From Thermoflexibacter sp. (GTDB lineage: Bacteria > Bacteroidota > Bacteroidia > Cytophagales > Thermoflexibacteraceae): a stretch of 9,816 nt of DNA. Of the stretch, positions 1-6,340 are shown piece by piece; the stretch's first letter is position 1, and the number at the start of each line of letters is the position of its first letter. Position numbers and translations under genes: made by a program. The stretch lies in assembly GCA_025455345.1 (NCBI GenBank), contig JALOMS010000129.1, forward strand, positions 1 through 9,816, written 5' to 3'. The notes beneath the pieces are model-generated. The model saw only the letters and a list, made by a program, of their open reading frames with translations. It ran no database searches and had not been told where the DNA came from.

Positions 1-1
1 G

Positions 2-871
2 ATTCAGGCAGGCAATAATGACGGGTGCTATACCGCAGGGCATTTGCAAGGTGATTTGAATAGTTTTATGCTTGTTTTTGATAAAGAAAGATTACTGATT
101 GACGCAGGGCATAGCTGTTACCGCAACCTAATTCATGGCATAGAAAGCAGTACGCAAACGCACAACACTTGCACTTTTCTCCTTGAAAACGAATCACTTG
201 GACTGCAAGAAGACCTTGCAAAAATCAAACTGTTGGAGCAAAAAAATGTACTACCGCGCCGCAAAATAGTCAATGGAAAACCTGAAAGTCCCATAGAAAG
301 AGGCGGGAAAATAGTTCATTACGAGCGACTTGGGAATATTTCCTTAGTAGCTTCCGAAGTAGCAAACGCTTACGGCGCACCTATTCAGGAGTTCTTGCGC
401 GTGTGGGTGCAAGTAGGCGCGCACCTGACCTTTGTGATTGACCGCATACAAGCAAGCGAACCTGTGAGGACGGTTTGGAATTGGTTGGTAAATAATCGCG
501 ATGAAAGAACTATTTGGGAACGCCAGAGTAACTTGCTTTCCATATACAGACACCAAGTAGGCATGAAACTTTTTAATGCCAATCAATTGACTACCAGTGG
601 AGTAACTTATGCTTACGCACACGACGCTTATCACCCCGAACCCAACGAAAGAGGCGAAGGAAAAGCGGGAAGTGGCTTGCTTTTTAGGCATACCGACAAG
701 GAAAAACAAAGAAAAGTCTTGGGAATCAATGTAATTGCCACAGATGAATTGGCTCTGATTGATGAATATAATTTTGAAGTCATTGATAATCAAAAGATAG
801 TAAAAATTCAAATACCACAAGAGGAAATTTATTTGGAAATAGAAAGCCATTTCCCTTTAAATATAATATAA
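2..871 (+). CDS. Heparinase II/III family polysaccharide lyase, C-terminal part (5' end outside window)
   Basis: The reading frame is open from the first full codon at position 2 and runs 289 residues to a TAA stop, with no in-frame stop at the left edge, so the gene starts outside the window. The TTG at 44 lies inside a conserved block and is not a credible start. The visible part begins with the block TAGHLQGDLNSF, then LLIDAG and a following Tyr, then STQTHNTCTF. This His...Asp...D-x-G...HNT pattern is the signature of the beta-sandwich domain of heparinase II/III-type lyases (PL12, PL15, PL17 and PL21 relatives). These enzymes cleave uronic-acid polysaccharides by beta-elimination, usually in the periplasm. 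The N-terminal alpha-toroid that carries much of the active site is not visible, so the PL family and substrate (heparin-like, alginate-like or other) cannot be assigned. A lyase producing unsaturated uronates fits the KduD-like gene downstream. Family call firm; substrate unknown. Confidence 0.82.
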   Translation: MQAGNNDGCYTAGHLQGDLNSFMLVFDKERLLIDAGHSCYRNLIHGIESSTQTHNTCTFLLENESLGLQEDLAKIKLLEQKNVLPRRKIVNGKPESPIERGGKIVHYERLGNISLVASEVANAYGAPIQEFLRVWVQVGAHLTFVIDRIQASEPVRTVWNWLVNNRDERTIWERQSNLLSIYRHQVGMKLFNANQLTTSGVTYAYAHDAYHPEPNERGEGKAGSGLLFRHTDKEKQRKVLGINVIATDELALIDEYNFEVIDNQKIVKIQIPQEEIYLEIESHFPLNII

Positions 872-937
872 AATACTCAGAATCAAACATTAAAATAAGT
901 GAAGTGGAAGAAAAATTTATAATAAAGTAAAAAGCTC

Positions 938-996
938 ACCCTATTAGTGGCTAAAAGCCCTAACAGTGGTTTTTAGGGTCTTCGTGGTTAAAAATT
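938..996. repeat. Iterated GTGG motifs and overlapping small inverted repeats upstream of the esterase operon
   Basis: In the 148-nt spacer after the lyase gene, GTGG occurs at 947, 966 and 984, 18-19 nt apart. The first is followed by CTAAAA, the second by TTTTTA and the third by TTAAAA. The flanking CCCTA blocks at 939 and 958 can pair in alternative ways with a single TTAGGG at 973-978 (ACCCTA 938-943 with TAGGGT 974-979, or CCCTAA 958-963 with TTAGGG 973-978). The spacing of about two helical turns would suit repeated protein sites near the operon promoter. Alternatively this is the remnant of a dispersed intergenic repeat. No classical promoter or T-tailed terminator is clear here. Confidence 0.4.
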
Positions 997-1019
997 AATA
1001 AAATAAATAACTTACACCA

Positions 1020-1808
1020 ATGAATATCAAATATTTAGTTATTCTTTTTTTCATTCTTCTCTTTACCAATGCTTGCATTTCTTCAAAACCAAAAGAAAAG
1101 CCAATGTTACTATTCTTACTCATTGGGCAGTCTAACATGGCAGGAAGGGGAGCAGTAGAATCACAAGACCAAAAAGTTCATAATCAGATATTTGTGTTAG
1201 ACAAAAACGACCAGATAGTACCTGCCAAAGAGCCTTTGCATTTTGATAAACCTTCGGCAGGCGTGGGGCTTGGTTTTTCATTTGCCAAAAACTTGATAAA
1301 CGAATATTCAAATATACAAATCTGCCTCATTCCCTGTGCCGTAGGCGGTTCGCCAATTGACGCATGGAAAGCAGGAGTTTATTACGAACCAACGAAAACT
1401 TACCCTTATGACGAAGCAGTACGCAGGACAAAATTGGCAATGCAAAAAGGCAAGTTAGCTGGAATCTTGTGGCACCAAGGCGAGTCAGATAGCAAAGCGG
1501 AATTAGCAGATAAATATGAAGAGAAATTATTATATCTCATTGATAATCTGCGAAATGACTTGGAGAATAAGACCGTTCCTTTTGTAGTAGGAACATTAGG
1601 GGACTTTTTAACCAAAAGAAATGAATTTGCCCAAAATATCAACCAGCAGATTACACAACTACCTGAAAAAGTGAACAATAGCTATATCGTTTTTACCAAA
1701 GACTTGAAGGACAAAGGCGACTCTTTACACTTTGATAGCCCCTCGTATCGCGAATTAGGACGGCGTTATGCCAAAGTTTTTATAGAAAATAAATTGATTA
1801 TAAAGTAA
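1020..1808 (+). CDS. SGNH-hydrolase lipoprotein, SASA / CE6-like carbohydrate acetylesterase
   Basis: This 262-aa protein is probably an acetylesterase removing O-acetyl groups from polysaccharide or sialate-type substrates. It has a hydrophobic N-terminus ending in a lipobox-like TNAC (Cys19), so it is likely a lipid-anchored envelope protein. Block I is GQSNMAG with nucleophile Ser38. The oxyanion-hole Gly lies in GGSPIDAW from about residue 109. Block III is WHQGESD (151-157), the hallmark of the SASA domain (sialate O-acetylesterase / CE6 acetylxylan esterase). The Asp-x-x-His pair is DSLH (Asp234, His237), completing a plausible Ser-Asp-His triad. The length suits a single-domain family member. 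The ATG at 1020 is preceded by an A/T-rich stretch with no obvious Shine-Dalgarno sequence. The stop TAA overlaps the next gene's ATG by one base (TAATG), implying translational coupling. It is the first gene of the apparent four-gene operon. Fold and catalytic class are clear; the exact acetylated substrate is inferred from the neighbouring lyase and GH115 genes. Confidence 0.85.
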   Translation: MNIKYLVILFFILLFTNACISSKPKEKPMLLFLLIGQSNMAGRGAVESQDQKVHNQIFVLDKNDQIVPAKEPLHFDKPSAGVGLGFSFAKNLINEYSNIQICLIPCAVGGSPIDAWKAGVYYEPTKTYPYDEAVRRTKLAMQKGKLAGILWHQGESDSKAELADKYEEKLLYLIDNLRNDLENKTVPFVVGTLGDFLTKRNEFAQNINQQITQLPEKVNNSYIVFTKDLKDKGDSLHFDSPSYRELGRRYAKVFIENKLIIK

Positions 1809-2179
1809 TGAAAATCAAAGGAATAGACCATGCGGCAGTTGCCGCCGAAGATGTAGAAAAATTAGCAGACTGGTACTGCGAAATATTAGGATATGAAAAA
1901 TTTTTTAAGCACCCCAAGCCCGTTTGGTTACTAAAAGCTCCTGACGGCACACTCTTGGAAATTATGCCCAAAGACGATACGCCCAAACCCATGCGAACTA
2001 CTTGGACGGCAGGTTGGTCGCATATTGCATTAAGAGTAGAAGACCTTGATGAATTTATTAACTATTTGGATACCAAAGGAATACAATGGGGAAACGAAAT
2101 CATCAATGCGATTGGTGGTGGTCGTGTGCGAAACTTTTATGACCCAGAAGGAAATATGTTACAAATTTTACAAAGATAA
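1808..2179 (+). CDS. VOC superfamily (glyoxalase/bleomycin-resistance fold) metalloprotein
   Basis: A 123-aa single-unit vicinal-oxygen-chelate protein with two beta-alpha-beta-beta-beta modules. Module 1 starts at IDHAAV with His8 and ends at LLEIMP with Glu51. Module 2 starts at WSHIALRV with His72 and ends at DPEGNMLQI. His8, Glu51 and His72 sit at the usual metal-ligand positions. The fourth position, normally Glu in the GN-x-(I/L)-E motif, is Gln119, as in some glyoxalase I enzymes and other VOC proteins, so metal binding is still plausible. No signal peptide is seen, so it is cytoplasmic. The start codon overlaps the esterase stop, and the MDR dehydrogenase follows after 13 nt. In this setting it may act on a sugar-derived intermediate as an isomerase, epimerase or lyase, or detoxify an alpha-ketoaldehyde. 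VOC function cannot be read from sequence alone. Confidence 0.82.
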   Translation: MKIKGIDHAAVAAEDVEKLADWYCEILGYEKFFKHPKPVWLLKAPDGTLLEIMPKDDTPKPMRTTWTAGWSHIALRVEDLDEFINYLDTKGIQWGNEIINAIGGGRVRNFYDPEGNMLQILQR

Positions 2180-2192
2180 ACTATAAAAAATA

Positions 2193-3206
2193 ATGAAAGC
2201 GGCTTATTATACTGGAAATCAACAATTTGAAATTAAGGAATCTGCCATTTTACCCCTTTCCCCAGAGGAAGTGAGGGTGAAAGTTGCCTTTTGTGGCGTG
2301 TGCGGTACAGACGTACATATTTATCATGGAGCTATGGCGCACCGCCTCAGCCTTCCGCAAGTGATTGGGCATGAGGCGAGTGGCGTGGTAGAGGCAGTCG
2401 GTAGCAACGTGCAAAACGTAAAAATTGGCGATAGAGTAACGGTGCGCCCCCTGAAAGTAGGCGAAGTTCACCCTTCGGACAATGGATTTTCTCATATTGG
2501 CAAAAACCTCAAATTTATTGGCATAGATACCGCAGGCGGAATGCAGGCGTATTGGAATGTACCAGCCTATACACTACACCAACTTCCTGAAAATGTGCCT
2601 CTTGACTTGGGAGCAATGTGCGAACCTTTGGCAGTAGCGTGTCATGACGTGCGCTTGGGAAGAGTGAAAGCAGGAGAAAATGTAGTGGTGATTGGTGGAG
2701 GTCCTATTGGCATTCTGATTGCGCTGGTGGCAAAGGAAAAAGGCGCAAAAGTCTTGATTTCCGAACCCAACGAAAGTAGGATTGTTTTGTGTGAAAAACT
2801 TGGTTTTCAAGTAATTAACCCAATCAAAGACGACTTAGAAAAAGCAGTGGAAACTTTCACACAGGGAGCAATGGCAGATGTGGTTTTTGAAGTATCAGGC
2901 GTACAAGCGGGCGTGAAGGCAATGACGCAACTCCCACGTGTGCGTGGGCGTGTGGTCATGGTCGCTATTCACGCAGAACCGCGCCAAGTAGATTTGTTCC
3001 GCTTTTTTTGGCGAGAAATAGAAATGATAGGCGCAAGGGTTTACGAACCCCAAGACTTTGAGGAGGCGATACAACTGATTGGTTCAGAGAAACTTCCTCT
3101 GCAAAAACTAATTACCCAAGTAGCACCATTGGAACAAGTGCAGTCCATTTTTGAAACCATAGACAAAAACCCTGCGGGCATGAAGTATTTACTGGATTGC
3201 AGGTAG
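2193..3206 (+). CDS. Zinc-dependent MDR alcohol/polyol dehydrogenase lacking the structural zinc site
   Basis: A 337-aa cytoplasmic medium-chain dehydrogenase, likely oxidising or reducing a sugar-derived alcohol with NAD(H). The catalytic domain shows GVCGTDVHIYHG (Cys37), IGHEASG (His60, Glu61) and a third region MCEPLAVACH (Glu144). This is the Cys/His/Glu set of the sorbitol, threonine and butanediol dehydrogenase branch. The segment after GDRV (about 83-112) contains no cysteine, so the four-Cys structural zinc lobe is absent. The Rossmann fold follows, with VVVIGGGPIG (164-173) and an acidic residue in the ISEPNESR segment (Glu191), which favours NAD over NADP. Length is normal for the family. 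It starts 13 nt after the VOC stop, and the GH115 gene follows after 23 nt, so it is cotranscribed with extracellular polysaccharide enzymes. Likely substrates are uronate-derived or deoxy sugars (inference). Class is certain; specific substrate is not. Confidence 0.88.
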   Translation: MKAAYYTGNQQFEIKESAILPLSPEEVRVKVAFCGVCGTDVHIYHGAMAHRLSLPQVIGHEASGVVEAVGSNVQNVKIGDRVTVRPLKVGEVHPSDNGFSHIGKNLKFIGIDTAGGMQAYWNVPAYTLHQLPENVPLDLGAMCEPLAVACHDVRLGRVKAGENVVVIGGGPIGILIALVAKEKGAKVLISEPNESRIVLCEKLGFQVINPIKDDLEKAVETFTQGAMADVVFEVSGVQAGVKAMTQLPRVRGRVVMVAIHAEPRQVDLFRFFWREIEMIGARVYEPQDFEEAIQLIGSEKLPLQKLITQVAPLEQVQSIFETIDKNPAGMKYLLDCR

Positions 3207-3229
3207 GTTTTTAATAAAACTAATTTTAT

Positions 3230-5344
3230 ATGAAATTGAAAATCAATATTTTAATATTACTCTTTTTTACCTCCATCTCTATTTTTGCCCAATCATTCAC
3301 TTTGGTTGGTGAGCAGACACAAGCAAAGATTTTTATTTCTACGCAAGAGCCTGATTATGTGAGGCTTGCAGTAGAAGATTTGGTGAGTGATGTAGAGAAA
3401 ATTACGGGCAGAAAGCTATTGATTACCAATAAAATAGCAGATTGTAAGGGAAACTGCGTAGTCGTAGGTAGCCAAAATATACCTTCCTCCCAAAAAGTCA
3501 TTCAAAAAATTGCGCCCTCTTTTGCCAAGTTTTTGGCTGGTAAATGGGAAGCATATCTCATTCAATCTTTTAATAATCAATTGGTTATTAGCGGAAGTGA
3601 TGAGCGCGGAACAATGTTCGGATTGTATCATTTCATAGAGGAATATTTGGGGATTGACCCTATGTATTTCTGGTCTGATTTGCCTCCCCCAAAGCAAACT
3701 CAATTATCTTGGGCAAAAATAGACCTGCGCCAAGATGTCCCAACTTTTAAATTTCGTGGCTGTTTCATCAATGACGAAGACTTGCTTACGGAATGGATAG
3801 AAAGTGGGAAAAAGCGGGACATTGACTATCCTTTTTATAGTCAAGTAGTTGCACCAGAAGCAATGCGCCAAGTGGCAGAGGCTTTGGTGCGTTTGCGCTA
3901 CAATTTGCTTATTCCTGCGAGTTTTGTGGACATTCGCCAACCCGCAGAGGCGGCTTTGGTGCAAGAGGCAAGTCGGAGAGGTTTGTTCGTTTCCATGCAC
4001 CATGTAGAGCCTTTGGGCGTGAGTGCCTTCACTTATTTTAATTATTGGAAAGAGAAAGGAAAAAGCCCCTTGTTTTCTTTTTTTAGCAATCGTGCTCAAT
4101 TAGAGGAAGTTTGGAAAACGTATGTAGGTGAGTGGGCAAAATACCCTAATGTGATTTGGCAAGTGGGCTTGCGAGGCATTGCTGACCGCCCCATGTGGAT
4201 GGCAGACCCCAATACCCCACAAACTGACGCAGATAGGGGTAAGCTAATTTCGGACGCTATGCAATGGCAGGTAGATTTGATTAAAAAAGTGAGTAAGGAT
4301 AAAAAGCCATTGATAACCACTACTTTATGGGCAGAAGGCTCCACGCTAAACCAAGCAGGATACCTAAAAATTCCCCAAGAAGTCATCACTATTTTTGCAG
4401 ATAATAGCCCTGGCTGGCGTATGCAAAAGGATTTTTGGGAAATGCCAAGAGAAAAAAATAAGCTATACGGTATTTATTATCACCACCAACTTTGGGGTTC
4501 GGGTCCTCACTTGGCGCAAGCTGTGCCTCCCAAGCAAACTTACAAAGTTTTGCAAGACGCTGTAAATAAGGGAGATACTGTGTATGCGATTTTAAACATC
4601 TCTAATGTTCGCGAGTTTCAATTGGGCTTAAACGCCTCTGCCAAAATGCTTTACAGTTTTAAAAATTACAATACTGAAAATGCGATTCTGAATTGGGCAG
4701 AAAAAAGATTTAGGAATGGAAAAGCAGTGGCAAAAGCATATCAGGCTTATTTTGAGGCATTTGAACTGCACGAAGAGCGTAAAGTGCCTTTCCTCTTAGA
4801 CGGGCAAATGAGAATATTTTGCTTAGAATTTTTGCAAGAACTCAAACTGCAATTCACTGATTCTGTTGCCTATCAAAAAAGACAATTGGCAAAAAAAGAA
4901 GCGGAAGGCAAGGATAGCTTTTGGGCAAGCATTGGAGATATGTCGCCACGACCGAGAACGACTTTTGCTCTTTTACAAGGTTTAGCAAGGCAGAAAGATA
5001 AGCACTTGGAAACACAAATGCTTGTTTATGAGGCAATCAAAGGGCAAAATAAGTATGAAACGGACTTGCTCAATGCAAATTTGCTTGCCCATTTGGAGGT
5101 CATGCTGGGCATGGAAAAGACATTGGAAGGGATTATTTTAGCAAAAATAGCCGCAGAAAGTAACCTAAAAATACAGGTGCAAAAGCATTTGGCGGAGGCA
5201 ACTGTTGCGCTGGCGCAGGTGCAAGAAGCAAAGCGGTTAGGGACTATTTCTGAAAAATGGAAATATTGGTACAGAGGAGATAAGAAAATGAATGTCAGTG
5301 ATTTAGAAAAAAAATTAGAAGAAGTGATGAATTTAGTAAAATAA
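3230..5344 (+). CDS. Secreted GH115-like alpha-glucuronidase, divergent and short
   Basis: A 704-aa protein with a signal peptide (hydrophobic 5-19, FAQ, likely cut after Ala20). GH115 enzymes release glucuronic or 4-O-methylglucuronic acid from glucuronoxylan or arabinogalactan side chains. Family blocks are seen in order: DERGTMFGLYHFIEEYLGI near 124 followed by YFWSDLPP; FRGCFINDE (Asn181-Asp182-Glu183); LRYNLLIPA; SMHHVEP (256-261); VGLRGIAD (312-319); TIFADNSPGW (391-396); and GIYYHHQLWGSGP (414-425). A later NISNVREFQLG matches the N-V-x-x-L-K-P-x-E block of the family. Several blocks deviate from what I recall as consensus: GIAD instead of GDGD, ADNSPGW instead of DDNWGN, and HHQLWG instead of HFDYVG. 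The total is shorter than the usual 800-1000 aa, with a C-terminal part (about 540-704) that I do not recognise as the standard GH115 C-terminal domain. It is probably a distinct subfamily with altered specificity. It is last in the operon, and iclR converges 4 nt downstream. Confidence 0.8.
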   Translation: MKLKINILILLFFTSISIFAQSFTLVGEQTQAKIFISTQEPDYVRLAVEDLVSDVEKITGRKLLITNKIADCKGNCVVVGSQNIPSSQKVIQKIAPSFAKFLAGKWEAYLIQSFNNQLVISGSDERGTMFGLYHFIEEYLGIDPMYFWSDLPPPKQTQLSWAKIDLRQDVPTFKFRGCFINDEDLLTEWIESGKKRDIDYPFYSQVVAPEAMRQVAEALVRLRYNLLIPASFVDIRQPAEAALVQEASRRGLFVSMHHVEPLGVSAFTYFNYWKEKGKSPLFSFFSNRAQLEEVWKTYVGEWAKYPNVIWQVGLRGIADRPMWMADPNTPQTDADRGKLISDAMQWQVDLIKKVSKDKKPLITTTLWAEGSTLNQAGYLKIPQEVITIFADNSPGWRMQKDFWEMPREKNKLYGIYYHHQLWGSGPHLAQAVPPKQTYKVLQDAVNKGDTVYAILNISNVREFQLGLNASAKMLYSFKNYNTENAILNWAEKRFRNGKAVAKAYQAYFEAFELHEERKVPFLLDGQMRIFCLEFLQELKLQFTDSVAYQKRQLAKKEAEGKDSFWASIGDMSPRPRTTFALLQGLARQKDKHLETQMLVYEAIKGQNKYETDLLNANLLAHLEVMLGMEKTLEGIILAKIAAESNLKIQVQKHLAEATVALAQVQEAKRLGTISEKWKYWYRGDKKMNVSDLEKKLEEVMNLVK

Positions 5345-5348
5345 AAAA

Positions 5349-6092
5349 TTATTCTTCTTGATTCAATCTTTGGTTAATTCTATCTTTTGCTTTGGTTAGT
5401 TCACTGATAATTAGCTTTTTATGTTCTGATGTATAGCGACTTTCAGGCAAAAAAATACTTAAAGAGGCGATGACATTCCCATTTTTTTTGATAGGAACGC
5501 CAATCCCTACAATGTGCTTGGTGGAAAGGGTGAAAGCGATTTCGTTTTGGCGAATTTCTGCTAAGGCTTTCATCAAGTCTTCTTTGGTTTGGGTGCCTTG
5601 CCAAATATGGGTAGGTGGCAAACCTACGCTTTGGATTAGATTTTCTAATTCTTTGACAGATAGAAAAGCGATAAGCAAACGACCTGTTGCTGTGGGATAA
5701 ATATCTGATTCTGTGCGGGAACGAACCAATAAATCTTGGTCGCTTTGTACGGCGTGGAGCAAATAACGCTTGTTGTTTCGCAAGATTCCCAAGAGGCTAT
5801 TTTCGTTTACTTTGCGCGTGAGGTCTTCCATGACATCTTTGGCGGCTAAGATAAGATTCTGATTATAAGCAAGATTGCCCGTGAGGTGATAGGCATTTGC
5901 GCCAAGTCGGTAGCCTTGCTTGCGCCCCAAATGTTCCAAGTAATGCTTGGAAACTAAGGTTTTCACAATATTGGCGGTAGTGGGCTGGTGCAACCCTACT
6001 GCGGTAGCAATTTCGCTCAGAGAAACAGGTTCGTTAGCTTGTTTGCTCACATATTCTAAGATTTCCAAAGCACGTACAACTACTTGAATCAT
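5349..6092 (-). CDS. IclR-family transcriptional regulator
   Basis: A 247-aa DNA-binding regulator. The N-terminal winged helix-turn-helix covers roughly residues 5-65, with the recognition region SLSEIATAVGLHQPTTANIVKT in the usual IclR pattern, followed by a wing ending YRLG. The C-terminal effector-binding (GAF-like) domain follows, with family landmarks ATGRLLIAFLS, an Ile-Gly-Val-Pro-Ile segment and a closing SLSIFLPESRY. IclR proteins usually sense small organic or sugar acids; KdgR-type members sense 2-keto-3-deoxygluconate in uronate catabolism. It is transcribed divergently from the KduD-like gene, the classic arrangement for a local regulator. It converges with the GH115 gene, with only 4 nt between stop codons and no strong terminator visible, so read-through antisense is possible. 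The ATG at 6092 begins directly with the conserved IQVVVRALEIL start of the family. Family certain; ligand and target genes inferred from context. Confidence 0.92.
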   Translation of the reverse strand: MIQVVVRALEILEYVSKQANEPVSLSEIATAVGLHQPTTANIVKTLVSKHYLEHLGRKQGYRLGANAYHLTGNLAYNQNLILAAKDVMEDLTRKVNENSLLGILRNNKRYLLHAVQSDQDLLVRSRTESDIYPTATGRLLIAFLSVKELENLIQSVGLPPTHIWQGTQTKEDLMKALAEIRQNEIAFTLSTKHIVGIGVPIKKNGNVIASLSIFLPESRYTSEHKKLIISELTKAKDRINQRLNQEE

Positions 6093-6124
6093 AATAGATT
6101 AAATATAAGAATAAGGTATTTAAC

Positions 6125-6162
6125 ATGACTCATTTTTTGATTGGTTTTTATCAAAAAGTCAT
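6125..6162. promoter_or_regulatory. Interrupted inverted repeat upstream of iclR, operator candidate
   Basis: TTTTTGAT (6134-6141) and ATCAAAAA (6150-6157) are perfect inverted arms around an 8-nt spacer. They are extended outward by ATGAC (6125-6129) and GTCAT (6158-6162), with a 4-nt bulge (6130-6133) on the left side only. It lies 33-70 nt upstream of the iclR start codon. An AT-rich palindrome in this position suits autoregulation and control of the divergent kduD promoter by the IclR protein. IclR-family operators vary, so assignment rests on position and symmetry only. As RNA it could also form a weak hairpin. Confidence 0.45.
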
Positions 6163-6174
6163 TATACAATAATT

Positions 6175-6290
6175 TAGGACTTTCGCTTTGCGAGTGTTGC
6201 ACACCGCGTTCAACACGCCGTAAAGGCGATTTTCACTATTGCACGTGTTGAACCCGCAGTGGAACTGGTGCGGTACTAAACGAAAGCCTT
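6175..6290. mobile_element. MITE- or REP-like self-complementary element flanked by ATAATT repeats
   Basis: About 116 bp, visibly more GC-rich than the AT-rich DNA on both sides. The outer arms are near-complementary: AGG-A-CTTTCG at 6176-6185 against CGAAAGCCT at 6281-6289, with one bulged A. An inner pair is perfect: GTTCAACACG (6208-6217) with CGTGTTGAAC (6244-6253). Nested hairpins include CGCC-GTAAA-GGCG (6216-6228), GTGTTG with CAACAC (6194-6199 and 6211-6216) and CCGCA with TGCGG near 6254-6273. The 6-bp direct repeat ATAATT sits immediately on both sides (6169-6174 and 6291-6296), as a target-site duplication would, although this is weak evidence in AT-rich DNA. It contains no coding frame. 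It separates the iclR operator candidate from kduD. Alternatives are a structured RNA or a bidirectional regulatory palindrome. Confidence 0.5.
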
Positions 6291-6340
6291 ATAATTATAA
6301 AGCAATTTTTTTTAAAATTCAACTATATTGAATAAAACTT

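Noticed and set aside
344..850. 168-aa minus-strand reading frame antisense to the lyase gene
   Set aside because: No recognisable domain or start context. It lies fully opposite a conserved lyase domain and reads as a shadow frame.
44..871. A complete gene starting at TTG 44
   Set aside because: The frame is open to the left edge and the residues before 44 (TAGH) belong to the conserved heparinase block, so the gene is 5'-truncated by the window.
5310..5370. Bidirectional terminator between the GH115 gene and iclR
   Set aside because: AGAAGAA/TTCTTCT and AATTT/AAATT can pair, but the stems are short, AT-only or widely spaced and overlap coding sequence. Too weak to annotate.
6175..6290. 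CRISPR repeat or tRNA gene in the GC-richer intergenic block
   Set aside because: No regularly spaced identical repeats and no cloverleaf with anticodon or T-loop motifs. The symmetry is that of a palindromic element.
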